From NCBI RefSeq assembly GCF_007828955.1, contig NZ_VIVR01000001.1, positions 4,836,001-4,900,000 of the forward strand: 64,000 nt of DNA, written 5' to 3'. The translations under genes were made by a program, and so were the position numbers. Below the pieces are notes generated by a model that was not told the origin of the DNA, made no database searches, and was given only the letters and a program-made list of their open reading frames with translations. This document shows positions 1-8,393 of the stretch, piece after piece. Each line of letters opens with the position of its first letter. Positions within the stretch are counted from its first letter, which is position 1. The stretch comes from Kitasatospora atroaurantiaca. Lineage in GTDB: Bacteria > Actinomycetota > Actinomycetes > Streptomycetales > Streptomycetaceae.

Positions 1-250
1 GGAACTTGTCCAGCTCCATCCCGGCGGGCAGTTCGTCCTGCTCGATCGGGGTGAGGCCGGGCTCGTCGTCGTCGGTCAGGCCCAGCTTCTTGGCCACCGC
101 GGGGTCGGTCTTGCGCAGCTTGGCGCTGTCGACCAGGGCGAACAGTCGGGCCGGGAGGTCCCACCCGAGGGTGGAGGCGTACTCGTCGATCTCCAGCGCG
201 GCCCGGGTCAGCGGGGTGGCGGCCGGCGGGGTGTTAGGCACATCGGACAT
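1..250 (-). CDS. PPA1309-family protein, N-terminal part (cut by window edge)
   Basis: Only the first 83 codons are present. The reading frame opens at an ATG at 250 (MSDVPNTPPAATPLTRAALE...) and runs off the left edge. The visible part resembles the actinobacterial PPA1309 family, a group without an assigned function that commonly sits divergent to the UPF0182 membrane protein, as it does here. No signal peptide or membrane segment is visible. The 165-base gap to the next gene should hold both divergent promoters, but none is clear enough to call. The family name rests on recalled sequence style and on gene order. Confidence 0.7.
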   Translation of the reverse strand, partial: MSDVPNTPPAATPLTRAALEIDEYASTLGWDLPARLFALVDSAKLRKTDPAVAKKLGLTDDDEPGLTPIEQDELPAGMELDKF

Positions 251-415
251 GCCCCAATCCTCACACGTACCGCCCGAGGGCCCGAACCGGCGTGGCCGCG
301 CAGCGGTGCAGGGTCACGTCAGAGATAGCTGCAAACCATGGGAACTCAGGTAAACACCGATTAAGTTGCACTGAGGACTGCCCCGACAACAACACGACAC
401 AGCAGAGGTGCCACC

Positions 416-3346
416 TTGGTATTCCAGATGCCGGACCGACCAGGACCGGGCTTCCGTGCCAGAGTCGGCCCGCCCTCCCGCCGCACGCGAGTGCTCCTGC
501 TGACCGCCGGTGTACTCGCGGTGCTGTTCCTGCTGTTCGTCATGTTCGCCGGGCTGTGGACGGACTGGCTCTGGTTCAAGTCGGTCCGCTACTCCTCCGT
601 GTTCAGCTCCCAGCTCTGGACGAAGGCCGGGCTGTTCGGCGTCTTCGGCCTGCTGATGGCCGTGATCGTCGGTGCCAACATCTGGCTCGCCTACCGGCTG
701 CGCCCTCCGCTCTCCGCGATGTCGGTCGAGCAGCAGAGCCTGGACCGCTACCGCATGGGCGTCGCCCCGTACAAGAAGTGGCTGCTGGCCGGCGTCTCGC
801 TGCTGATCGGCCTGGTCGCCGGGGCCGCGGCGTCGGGCCAGTGGCGGACCTGGATGCTCTGGACCAACGAGACCTCGTTCGGGGTGAAGGACAGTCAGTT
901 CCACCTGGACGTCTCGTTCTACGCCTTCGAACTGCCCTGGTACGAGTTCCTGCTGGGCTTCGCGTTCAGCGCGGTGATCGTCTCGCTGCTGGTCTCGGTG
1001 CTGGTGCACTACCTGTACGGCGGCCTGCGCCTGCAGGGCCCCGGTCGCCGGGCCAGTGCCGGTGCGCAGGGCCACCTGGCGGTGCTGCTCGGGGTGTTCG
1101 TGCTGCTCAAGGCCCTGGCGTACTGGCTGGACCGGTACGCGCTGGCGGTGAAGTCCGGCTCGTACAAGGGGGTGGACGGCTGGACGGGCCTGCGCTACGT
1201 GGACGCCAACGCCTTCCTGCCCGCCAAGACCATCCTGTTCTTCGTCGCGATCATCTGCGCGGTGCTGTTCTTCCTGACCCCGGTGCGCCGCACCTGGGCC
1301 CCGGCGCTGATCGGCTTCGGTCTGATGGCGCTCTCGGCGGTGCTGATCGGCGGGGTGTACCCGGCGATCGTGCAGCAGTTCCAGGTCAAGCCGAACGAGC
1401 AGGCCAAGGAGACGCCGTACATCCAGAAGAACATCGACGCGACCAGGCAGGCGTACGGCATCGCGGACAGCCAGACCCAGCAGTACACGCCGAAGGGCTC
1501 GACCACCCAGGACGCGCTCAAGCCGGACGCCCAGACCATCGCGGACATCCGGCTGCTGGACCCGAACGTGGTCTCGCCGACCTTCCAGCAGATCGAGCAG
1601 CAGCGCTCGTACTACGCCTTCCCGCAGACCCTGGACGTCGACCGGTACGGCACCGGCGTCCTCGCCCAGGACACCGTGATCGGCCTGCGTGAGCTGAACC
1701 TGAACGGTGTCCAGCAGCGGAACTGGATCAACGACCACTTCAAGTACACCCACGGCTACGGCGCCGTCTCCGCCAAGGGCAACCAGGTGAACAACCTGGG
1801 CCAGCCGGTCTTCACCGAGTCCGGCCTGCCGGCCTCCGGCACGCTGGGCGAGTACCAGCAGCGGATCTACTACGGCGAGAACACCAAGACCTACTCGATC
1901 GTGGGCGGCTCCAACAAGGAGATCGACTACACCGTCGACTCCGGCGACAAGACCTACCAGTACACCGGCGGCAGCGGCGTCTCGCTGAACAACCCGTTCA
2001 CCCGGGCCGCGTACGCGGTGAAGTTCGCCGAGCCGCAGATGCTCTACTCGGGCGCGATCAGCGACGGCGCCAAGGTGATCTACGACCGCACGCCCAAGGA
2101 GCGGGTCGAGAAGGTCGCCCCCTGGCTCTCCATCGACGCCGACCCGTACCCGGTGGTGCAGGACGGCAAGCTTGTCTGGGTGCTGGACGGCTACACCACC
2201 TCGGACGGCTACCCGTTCTCGTCCAAGACCACCCTGGGCGACGTGACCAAGGACTCGCTGACCGACCAGCGCGGCCGGACGCTGACGGCGGCCAACAAGG
2301 TCAACTACATCCGCAACTCGGTGAAGGCCACCGTGGACGCGTACACCGGCGAGGTGACGCTCTATCAGTGGGACGACGCCGACCCGGTGCTGAAGACCTG
2401 GATGAAGGCCTTCCCCGGCACGGTCAAGGGCCGGAGCGACATCCCGGCCACGCTGATGCCGCACCTGCGGTACCCCCAGGACATGTTCAAGGTGCAGCGC
2501 GACCTGCTCGGCCAGTACCACATGACGGACGCCAACTCCTTCTTCAACGGCACCGACATCTGGCAGGTCCCGGTCGACCCGACCACCAACACGGGTGCGG
2601 TGCAGCCGCCGTACTACCTGACGGTCCGGATGCCGGACGTGCCCTCGGCGAGCTTCTCGCTGACCACCTCCTTCGTGCCCAGCCGGCGCGACAACCTGGC
2701 CGCCTTCATGGCGGTCAGCGCCGACCCCGGTCCCGAGTACGGCAAGATCCGGATCCTCAAGGTGCCGGGCGACACCGGCACGCTCGGCCCGGGCCTGGCG
2801 CAGTCCAAGTTCAACTCGGACCCCGAAGTCGCCCGCCAGCTCAACATCCTGAAGAACGGCGGGGACTCCGACGTCGAGTACGGAAACCTGCTGACCCTGC
2901 CGGTCGGCGGCGGCCTGCTCAACGTGGAGCCGGTGTACGTACGCGGCCGTGGCGCCAAGTACCCGGTGTTGCAGAAGGTGCTCGCGGTGTACGGCAACGA
3001 CAACGTGGCCTTCGAGAACACCCTGGAGGACGCGCTGAAGAAGGTGTTCGGTGCCGCCACCAGCGGTGCGCCCACCACGCCGACGGCGCCCACCACGCCG
3101 ACCACGCCGGGGACGCCCACCCCCACCACCCCGCCGAGCACCACCGACCAGGCGCTGCAGAAGGCGCTCCAGGACGCGCAGAAGGCCTTCACGGACGGCC
3201 AGAACGCGCTGAAGAACGGTGACTGGACGGCGTACGGCACCGCGCAGAAGGCGCTGCAGGACGCGCTGAACCAGGCGGCGGCGGCCCAGCAGAGGACGGG
3301 CGGGAGCACTCCCTCGCCCTCGCCCTCGCCGTCCGCGACCCCCTAG
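416..3346 (+). CDS. UPF0182 family integral membrane protein
   Basis: A 976-residue membrane protein of the UPF0182 family, whose biochemical role is unknown. About seven hydrophobic segments lie in the first third (roughly residues 25-325, the first being RVLLLTAGVLAVLFLLFVM), followed by a large extracytoplasmic domain of about 550 residues. From about residue 880 comes a Thr/Pro linker, a short Ala/Gln/Lys helix with two DAL-type repeats, and a Ser/Pro tail. The TTG at 416 is preferred because AGAGG lies 7 nt upstream. An ATG at 428 (MPDRPGPG) would remove only four residues. It ends 57 nt before the initiator tRNA gene. Confidence 0.9.
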   Translation: MVFQMPDRPGPGFRARVGPPSRRTRVLLLTAGVLAVLFLLFVMFAGLWTDWLWFKSVRYSSVFSSQLWTKAGLFGVFGLLMAVIVGANIWLAYRLRPPLSAMSVEQQSLDRYRMGVAPYKKWLLAGVSLLIGLVAGAAASGQWRTWMLWTNETSFGVKDSQFHLDVSFYAFELPWYEFLLGFAFSAVIVSLLVSVLVHYLYGGLRLQGPGRRASAGAQGHLAVLLGVFVLLKALAYWLDRYALAVKSGSYKGVDGWTGLRYVDANAFLPAKTILFFVAIICAVLFFLTPVRRTWAPALIGFGLMALSAVLIGGVYPAIVQQFQVKPNEQAKETPYIQKNIDATRQAYGIADSQTQQYTPKGSTTQDALKPDAQTIADIRLLDPNVVSPTFQQIEQQRSYYAFPQTLDVDRYGTGVLAQDTVIGLRELNLNGVQQRNWINDHFKYTHGYGAVSAKGNQVNNLGQPVFTESGLPASGTLGEYQQRIYYGENTKTYSIVGGSNKEIDYTVDSGDKTYQYTGGSGVSLNNPFTRAAYAVKFAEPQMLYSGAISDGAKVIYDRTPKERVEKVAPWLSIDADPYPVVQDGKLVWVLDGYTTSDGYPFSSKTTLGDVTKDSLTDQRGRTLTAANKVNYIRNSVKATVDAYTGEVTLYQWDDADPVLKTWMKAFPGTVKGRSDIPATLMPHLRYPQDMFKVQRDLLGQYHMTDANSFFNGTDIWQVPVDPTTNTGAVQPPYYLTVRMPDVPSASFSLTTSFVPSRRDNLAAFMAVSADPGPEYGKIRILKVPGDTGTLGPGLAQSKFNSDPEVARQLNILKNGGDSDVEYGNLLTLPVGGGLLNVEPVYVRGRGAKYPVLQKVLAVYGNDNVAFENTLEDALKKVFGAATSGAPTTPTAPTTPTTPGTPTPTTPPSTTDQALQKALQDAQKAFTDGQNALKNGDWTAYGTAQKALQDALNQAAAAQQRTGGSTPSPSPSPSATP

Positions 3347-3403
3347 CTGAGTTAACCGATTCCAGGTCTGCCCCAAACCCGTGTTATGGTTGAGACACAA
3401 CGA

Positions 3404-3477
3404 CGCGGGGTGGAGCAGCTCGGTAGCTCGCTGGGCTCATAACCCAGAGGTCGCAGGTTCAAATCCTGTCCCCGCTA
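3404..3477 (+). tRNA. initiator tRNA-fMet (anticodon CAT)
   Basis: A 74-nt cloverleaf with no encoded CCA. The anticodon CAT is at 3438-3440. Initiator hallmarks are visible: an unpaired 1:72 position (C1 against U72, followed by discriminator A73) and three consecutive G-C pairs at the base of the anticodon stem (GGG/CCC). The T arm carries GGTTCAAATCC. A TATGGT at 3385-3390 is a possible -10 box. This is the start tRNA rather than an elongator. Confidence 0.96.
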
Positions 3478-3483
3478 CTCTGT

Positions 3484-3519
3484 ACCGAAGGCTCGGAGAT
3501 TCTTCTCCGGGCCTTCGGT
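3484..3519 (+). terminator. hairpin terminator after tRNA-fMet
   Basis: Arms 3484-3498 and 3505-3519 (ACCGAAGGCTCGGAG and its complement, one G-T wobble) enclose a 6-nt loop, starting 6 nt after the tRNA. There is no long T run, as usual in actinomycetes. Confidence 0.85.
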
Positions 3520-3879
3520 GTTTGCGGGGGCTTGACGTATTGGCCAGCCTTGTGCCGGTCGACTCCGGTACGATCGAGCGTCGTCAAGGGCGCCGACGCC
3601 GGCAGCCTCACCCTTCCATGCGGCAGGCGGGGTTTGTGAGGCCCAAGTGTCGGGAAATCGACAAAGCGCTGAAGCAATCTCGCCGGGCTTCGGCCCGCTC
3701 CGCCAAAATTGGGCGGGGCAGGTGTACGCGGGTTGCGGGTGATGCGACGATGGAACACATGGGGGACGCTGTACGGCCGTTGACCCCGGCGCGCCCTACG
3801 GCTCGCGGGGAGAAGACGGCCGTCGAATCCGACACGCCCCTGGGGGATGCCGCAGCACTCTGGGGGAGCGGGAGTCGGC
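3520..3879. other. intergenic region between tRNA-fMet and the Sel1/TPR gene
   Basis: About 360 bases without a gene I can support. It holds a small hairpin CGGGC-TTCG-GCCCG (3684-3697), followed directly by CCGCC-N7-GGCGG around an AAAATT core (3700-3716). The promoter of the downstream gene should lie here, but no -35/-10 pair with normal spacing could be picked. Confidence 0.4.
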
Positions 3880-5793
3880 ATGAAGCTGATCGGTAGGAAC
3901 GCACAGACCGAAGCCGACACCGAGGCATGGGCGCAGAGCCCCGACGAGACCCAGGGAGCCCTGCCGGCCCAGCGCACCAGCGGCCTGACGGTCCCTCGGG
4001 CGAGCGTCGGGTACGGGCCCGACAGCCTGGTCCGGCTCTCCGCGGAGCAGTTCGCCGCGGCGGTGGGCCCGTACAGCGCTGCCCGAACCGCCGTGGAGCC
4101 GGAGCGGGACGGCGCCAGCTTCGAGACCGCGCTGGCCGCCCGCGAGCAGGCCGCGCTGGAGTCCCGCCACCGTCAGGCCGCCGACGAGGGCGACCCCAAC
4201 GCGTCCAGCCAGCTCGGTGCGCTGCTGCTGCGCCGCGGCGACCTCGAGGATGCCGAACCGTATTTGCGCAGTGCCGCCGGCGCCGGTCTGCGGGCCGCCG
4301 CCAACAACCTCGGTGTGCTGCTGCACCAGCGCGGCCACCGGGCCGAGGCCGCCCAGTGGTGGCGCCAGGCCGCCGTCGCGGGCAGTGCGCCGGCCGCGCA
4401 CGCGCTCGGGCTGCAGCTGCGCGACCAGGGCGAGGAGGAGGCCGCCGAGTACTGGCTGCACTTCGCCGCCGAGCACGGCCACCCGCTCGGGGCTTACGCA
4501 CTGGGCGATCTGATGGAGCATCGGCGGGACGTCCGGGCCGAGCGCTGGTTCAAGGTCTCGGCCGACGCGGGCCACCGCGAGGCCGCGTACCGCCTTGCCC
4601 GGATGCGGGAGGCGGCGGGGGACAAGGAGACCGCCGAGACCTGGTACCGCACCGCCGCCGCGCGCAGTCACGCCCGCGCGGGGCTGCGGCTCGGCGTGCT
4701 CCTCGAGGAGCGCGGCGACGCGGACGAGGCGGCCCGCTGGTACCGGCAGGCCGCGCAGAACGGCGAGGCCCGGGCAGCATGCGCCCTGGGCTTCCTGCTG
4801 CGCGACGCGGGTGACCTGACGGCCGCCGCCGAGTGGTGGCAGGAGGCCGCCGAGGCGGGCGACGGCAACGCCGCGAACGCGCTCGGCGCGCTGCACGCGA
4901 GCCGGGGCGAGGCCGCGGAGGCCGAGCACTGGTACCGCGCCGCGCTGGACGCGGGCGACCACAACGGTGCCTTCAACCTCGGCCTGCTCTGCGCCGGCGC
5001 GGGCCGGGAGGCCCAGGCCGAGCAGTGGTACCGCCGGGCCGCGTACGCCGGGCACCGGGAGGCCTGCAACGCGCTGGCCGTGGTGCTGCTGCAGCGCGGC
5101 GACGAGTCCGGGGCCGAGCCGTGGTTCTCCAAGGCCGCCGAGGCCGGCAGCGTGGACGGTGCCTTCAACCTGGGCGTCCTGCACGCCGGGCGCGGCGAGC
5201 AGCAGCAGGCGCACGAGTGGTACGCGCGCGCTGCGGCCGAGGGCCATGGCGAGGCCGCACTCCAGCTCGCCGTCGCGCAGGAGCAGCGCGGGCAGCTGGC
5301 GGCCGCGCTGGACCGCTACCGTCAGGCGGCGGCCGGCGGCTCGGCGGAGGGCGCCTTCCGGCTGGCCTCGCTGCTGGACCGCAGGGGCGACGCGGACGCG
5401 GAGGCCGAGCACTGGTACGCGGTGGCGGCCGACGCGGATCACCGGCGTGCCCAGGTGCGGATGGGGGTCCGGGCGGCCGAGCGTGGGGCGCTGCAGATCG
5501 CGGAGAGCTGGTACCGCCGGGCGGCGGAGGCCGGGAGCCGTAGCGCGGCGTTCAACCTGGGGCTGCTGCTGGCCCGGCAGGACAGCGAGACCGAGGCGAT
5601 GCTCTGGTACACGCGGGCGGCGGATGCGGGGCATGGGCGGGCGGCGCTGCGGCTCGCGCTGCTGGCGTTGCGGCGGGGTGAGCCGGTGCAGGCGGAGAAC
5701 TGGTGCCGTCGCGCGGCCGACTACGGTCCGGCGGAGGTGGCGGAGCGGGCTGCGCGGCTGCTGGGTGCGCTGCACTCCGAACTCAGCGCTTAG
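3880..5793 (+). CDS. Sel1-like/TPR repeat protein
   Basis: A 637-residue protein built almost wholly of about sixteen helical repeats of 33-36 residues (pattern GD..AA..LG.LL..RGD...AE.WYRRAA.AG) from about residue 100 to the end, after a disordered N-terminus of about 55 residues. Such solenoids bind proteins; no enzymatic motif is visible. The ATG at 3880 is chosen because GGGAG lies 5-8 nt upstream; an in-frame ATG at 3847 would add 11 residues with no ribosome site. It has no signal peptide, so it is probably cytoplasmic. It is monocistronic and convergent with the Fur-type regulator. The partner is unknown. Confidence 0.88.
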   Translation: MKLIGRNAQTEADTEAWAQSPDETQGALPAQRTSGLTVPRASVGYGPDSLVRLSAEQFAAAVGPYSAARTAVEPERDGASFETALAAREQAALESRHRQAADEGDPNASSQLGALLLRRGDLEDAEPYLRSAAGAGLRAAANNLGVLLHQRGHRAEAAQWWRQAAVAGSAPAAHALGLQLRDQGEEEAAEYWLHFAAEHGHPLGAYALGDLMEHRRDVRAERWFKVSADAGHREAAYRLARMREAAGDKETAETWYRTAAARSHARAGLRLGVLLEERGDADEAARWYRQAAQNGEARAACALGFLLRDAGDLTAAAEWWQEAAEAGDGNAANALGALHASRGEAAEAEHWYRAALDAGDHNGAFNLGLLCAGAGREAQAEQWYRRAAYAGHREACNALAVVLLQRGDESGAEPWFSKAAEAGSVDGAFNLGVLHAGRGEQQQAHEWYARAAAEGHGEAALQLAVAQEQRGQLAAALDRYRQAAAGGSAEGAFRLASLLDRRGDADAEAEHWYAVAADADHRRAQVRMGVRAAERGALQIAESWYRRAAEAGSRSAAFNLGLLLARQDSETEAMLWYTRAADAGHGRAALRLALLALRRGEPVQAENWCRRAADYGPAEVAERAARLLGALHSELSA

Positions 5794-5805
5794 GGCTGAC
5801 CGCCA

Positions 5806-5951
5806 GGGGCGCGGGGAACTGCGCGAAACCGGGAGTGACGGCGCCGCACCACCGCTCAGTGCGAAGGGGCAACCACTGGGGGCGCGGGGAACTGCGCGAG
5901 ATCGGGAGTGACGGCGCCGCACCTTCCGCCTCGCGCAGTTCCCCGCGCCCC
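5806..5951. repeat. palindromic intergenic element, copy 1 (half unit plus full unit)
   Basis: A left arm GGGGCGCGGGGAACTGCGCG starts at 5806 and is followed by about 70 nt. A second left arm at 5879 then closes with the complementary right arm ending at 5951. Both left arms are followed by the same CGGGAGTGACGGCGCCGCACC-like stretch, so the left half looks tandemly duplicated. It lies between two convergent genes and may act as a bidirectional terminator. Confidence 0.85.
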
Positions 5952-5986
5952 TGTCTGTTCACCCGTCCTGCAGAAGCCTGCGGAGG

Positions 5987-6400
5987 TCAGGCCCGGCAGT
6001 CGGGGCAGAGGCCGCGGTAGGTGACCTCGGCGCCGGAGATGGCGAAGCCGAAGCGTTCGCCGGCGGGGAGGGCGGCGATGGGGTCGCCCTCGGGGTGGAC
6101 GTCGCGGATCGCGCCGCAGCCGGAGCAGACCAGGTGCTGGTGGGCGTGGTGCGCGTTGGGGTCGTACCGCTTGGCGCGGCCGTCCGTGGAGACCTCCAGC
6201 ACCTCGCCGAGCGTCACCAGCTCGCCCAGCGTGTTGTAGACCGTCGCCCGGCTGATCTCGGGCAGCCGCTGGACCGCGCGGGCGTGCACCTCGTCCGCCG
6301 TGAGGTGTACATGATCACCATCAAGGACCTCGGCCACGACGCGCCGCTGCGAGGTCAGGCGCCACCCACGTCCGCGAAGTCGTTCCAGCAGGTCACTCAT
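5987..6400 (-). CDS. catR: Fur-family repressor, CatR/FurA type
   Basis: A 137-residue metal-dependent peroxide-sensing repressor. The winged-helix DNA-binding part includes TSQRRVVAEVL and the recognition helix region EISRATVYNTLGELVTLG. The C-terminal half has the metal site HHAHQHLVCSGCG and a second CxxC (CPDC) close to the end, as in zinc-stabilised Fur proteins. The ATG at 6400 (MSDLLERLRGRGW) is preferred; a GTG at 6418 would add six residues. It is divergent from the catalase gene, the classical CatR-catA arrangement, and an operator-like palindrome lies between the two genes. It probably represses catalase and itself until oxidised by peroxide. Confidence 0.87.
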   Translation of the reverse strand: MSDLLERLRGRGWRLTSQRRVVAEVLDGDHVHLTADEVHARAVQRLPEISRATVYNTLGELVTLGEVLEVSTDGRAKRYDPNAHHAHQHLVCSGCGAIRDVHPEGDPIAALPAGERFGFAISGAEVTYRGLCPDCRA

Positions 6401-6439
6401 GGCAACAGGGTAGAGCACGTTCTTGAGTTGGTTCCAGTA

Positions 6440-6476
6440 TTGACTTAGACAAAGTCCAAGCTAGGATCTGATCCTA
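6440..6476 (+). promoter_or_regulatory. catalase promoter with overlapping Fur/CatR-type operator
   Basis: TTGACT (6440-6445) and TAGGAT (6462-6467), 16 nt apart, make a good housekeeping promoter. A palindrome GACTT-N5-AAGTC (6442-6456) covers the -35 and spacer. A second perfect one, TAGGAT-CTG-ATCCTA (6462-6476), is centred on the -10. This is the expected position for a repressor that blocks RNA polymerase. Assignment to CatR is inferred from the adjacent gene. Confidence 0.7.
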
Positions 6477-6503
6477 ACGACCGGATAACGCGGAGGTGCT
6501 CAC

Positions 6504-7982
6504 ATGACTGCCCAGGACGAGCTGCGGCCAACCCTGACCACGGAGGCCGGCGCGCCGGTCGCCGACAACCAGAACACCGAGACCGCCGGCATAGGCGGCC
6601 CGGCGCTGATCCAGGATCAGCTGCTGTTCGAGAAGCTGGCGCACTTCAACCGTGAGCGCATCCCGGAGCGCGTGGTCCACGCCCGCGGCGCCGCCGCGTA
6701 CGGCACCTTCACGGTGACCGCCGACGTGACGGCGTACACCAGGGCGAAGTTCCTCTCCGAGGTCGGCAAGCAGACCGAAACGTTCCTGCGCTTCTCCACC
6801 GTGGCGGGCAACCTCGGCTCGGCCGACGCGGTGCGCGACCCCCGCGGTTTCGCGCTGAAGTTCTACACCGAGGACGGCAACTACGACCTCGTCGGGAACA
6901 ACACCCCGGTGTTCTTCATCAAGGACGCCATCAAGTTCCCCGACTTCATCCACACCCAGAAGCGCGACCCGTACACCGGCTCCCAGGAGGCGGACAACGT
7001 CTGGGACTTCTGGGGCCTGTCGCCCGAGTCGACGCACCAGGTGACCTGGCTCTTCGGTGACCGCGGCATCCCGGCGACCTACCGCCACCTCAACGGCTAC
7101 GGCTCGCACACCTACCAGTGGCAGAACGAGGCCGGCGAGTACTTCTGGGTCAAGTACCACTTCAAGACCGACCAGGGCATCAAGAACCTGACGTCGGAGG
7201 AGGCGGCCGCCCTCGCGGGCGAGGACCCGGACAGCCACCAGCGCGACCTGCGCGAGTCCATCGAGAGCGGCGAGTTCCCGAGCTGGACCGTCCAGGTGCA
7301 GATCATGCCCGCCGCCGACGCCGCGAACTACCGCTTCAACCCGTTCGACCTGACCAAGGTCTGGCCGCACGCGGACTACCCGCCGATCGAGATCGGCAAG
7401 CTGGAGCTCAACCGCAACCCCGACAACATCTTCGCCGAGGTCGAGCAGTCGATCTTCTCCCCGGCGCACTTCGTGCCCGGCATCGGCCCGTCCCCGGACA
7501 AGATGCTGCAGGGCCGCCTGTTCGCGTACGCGGACGCCCACCGCTACCGCGTCGGCATCAACGCCGACCACCTGCCGGTGAACCGCCCGCACGCCACCGA
7601 GGCGCGCACCAACAGCCGCGACGGCTACCTCTACGACGGCCGCCACGGCCGTCAGAAGAACTACGAGCCGAACACCTTCGGCGGCCCGGTCGAGACCGGC
7701 CGTCCGCTCTGGTCGGCCGTCCCGGTCAACGGCCTGACCGGCAACCACGAGGCGCCCTCGCACGCCGAGGACAGCGACTTCGTGCAGGCCGGCAACCTCT
7801 ACCGGCTCTTCTCCGAGGACGAGAAGCAGCGCCTGATCGCCAACCTGGCCGGCTTCATCGCCAAGGTCTCCGCCGACCGCGACGACATCGTCGAGCGGGC
7901 GGTCGAGAACTTCCGCCAGGCCGACGCCGACTACGGTCAGCGCCTGGAGGCCGCCGTCCGCGAGCTGCGCAAGCAGCAGTAG
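6504..7982 (+). CDS. katA: monofunctional haem catalase
   Basis: A 492-residue small-subunit catalase that converts hydrogen peroxide to water and oxygen in the cytoplasm. Visible catalytic features are His59 in VVHARG, Asn in the DLVGNNTPVFF segment (about residue 132), and the proximal haem ligand Tyr342 in RLFAYADAHRYR. The length suits the small-subunit clade without a C-terminal flavodoxin-like domain. GGAGGTG lies 8 nt before the ATG. It is divergent from a CatR-type regulator whose presumed operator overlaps the promoter, so peroxide induction is likely. It is followed by a strong bidirectional hairpin. Confidence 0.97.
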   Translation: MTAQDELRPTLTTEAGAPVADNQNTETAGIGGPALIQDQLLFEKLAHFNRERIPERVVHARGAAAYGTFTVTADVTAYTRAKFLSEVGKQTETFLRFSTVAGNLGSADAVRDPRGFALKFYTEDGNYDLVGNNTPVFFIKDAIKFPDFIHTQKRDPYTGSQEADNVWDFWGLSPESTHQVTWLFGDRGIPATYRHLNGYGSHTYQWQNEAGEYFWVKYHFKTDQGIKNLTSEEAAALAGEDPDSHQRDLRESIESGEFPSWTVQVQIMPAADAANYRFNPFDLTKVWPHADYPPIEIGKLELNRNPDNIFAEVEQSIFSPAHFVPGIGPSPDKMLQGRLFAYADAHRYRVGINADHLPVNRPHATEARTNSRDGYLYDGRHGRQKNYEPNTFGGPVETGRPLWSAVPVNGLTGNHEAPSHAEDSDFVQAGNLYRLFSEDEKQRLIANLAGFIAKVSADRDDIVERAVENFRQADADYGQRLEAAVRELRKQQ

Positions 7983-8003
7983 CAGCGGTCGCCCACAAGC
8001 CGG

Positions 8004-8040
8004 GGGCCCCGGGAGCAGCTTCGCGCTGGTCCCGGGGCCC
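8004..8040. terminator. bidirectional terminator between katA and the DUF742 gene
   Basis: A perfect 11-bp stem GGGCCCCGGGA/TCCCGGGGCCC (8004-8014 and 8030-8040), 21 nt after the katA stop and 11 nt from the stop of the convergent gene. Confidence 0.85.
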
Positions 8041-8051
8041 GCACTCATGAG

Positions 8052-8393
8052 TCAGAGCCGCAGCAACCCGTCCCTGATCCGCTCCAGCAGCGCCACGGAC
8101 GGGCTCTCGGCGAGATGGATCCGGACGTACCGCTCCGCCGCGAGATCCGCGACCAGCACCCGGGCCACCCCGAGCGGCGTCGGCAGCAGCGCGGCCAGCT
8201 CGGCGACCGAGCGCGGGTACTGGCAGAGCTCGACGATCCGGTGCCGCTCGAAGCCCAGCGGTGCGGTCAGCGCCGAGGGCGGCGCCGAGACCAGGGTCTC
8301 CAGCCGCAGCTCCTCACTGACCGGCCGGGTCCGCCCGGCCGTGACGATGAACGGGCGGACCACCTCGCCGGTCTCGTACTCCTCGCCGCCCAT
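8052..8393 (-). CDS. DUF742 protein (CvnC-like)
   Basis: A 113-residue DUF742 protein, the third component of Streptomyces 'conservons' (cvnABCD), which couple a membrane sensor kinase to a small GTPase. The family core is visible: VVRPFIVTAGRTRP near the N-terminus, then a winged-helix-like part with ...IVELCQYPRSVAELAALLPTPLGVARVLVADL. Its ATG overlaps the TGA of the upstream kinase by one base (TGATG), so translation is probably coupled. Unusually, no roadblock (CvnB) gene lies between it and the kinase and no GTPase (CvnD) follows; the next gene is a convergent catalase. Confidence 0.85.
   Translation of the reverse strand: MGGEEYETGEVVRPFIVTAGRTRPVSEELRLETLVSAPPSALTAPLGFERHRIVELCQYPRSVAELAALLPTPLGVARVLVADLAAERYVRIHLAESPSVALLERIRDGLLRL

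Noticed and set aside
314..3400. 1028-codon frame antisense to the UPF0182 gene
   Set aside because: Arg/Val/Gly-rich shadow composition with no recognisable domain, opposite a well-supported membrane protein gene.
3404..3519. tRNA-fMet 3' end as an integration site
   Set aside because: No direct repeat of the tRNA 3' end, integrase or composition change was seen downstream.
3796..5922. 708-codon frame antisense to the Sel1/TPR gene
   Set aside because: It mirrors the repeat periodicity of the sense gene and extends through the palindromic element.
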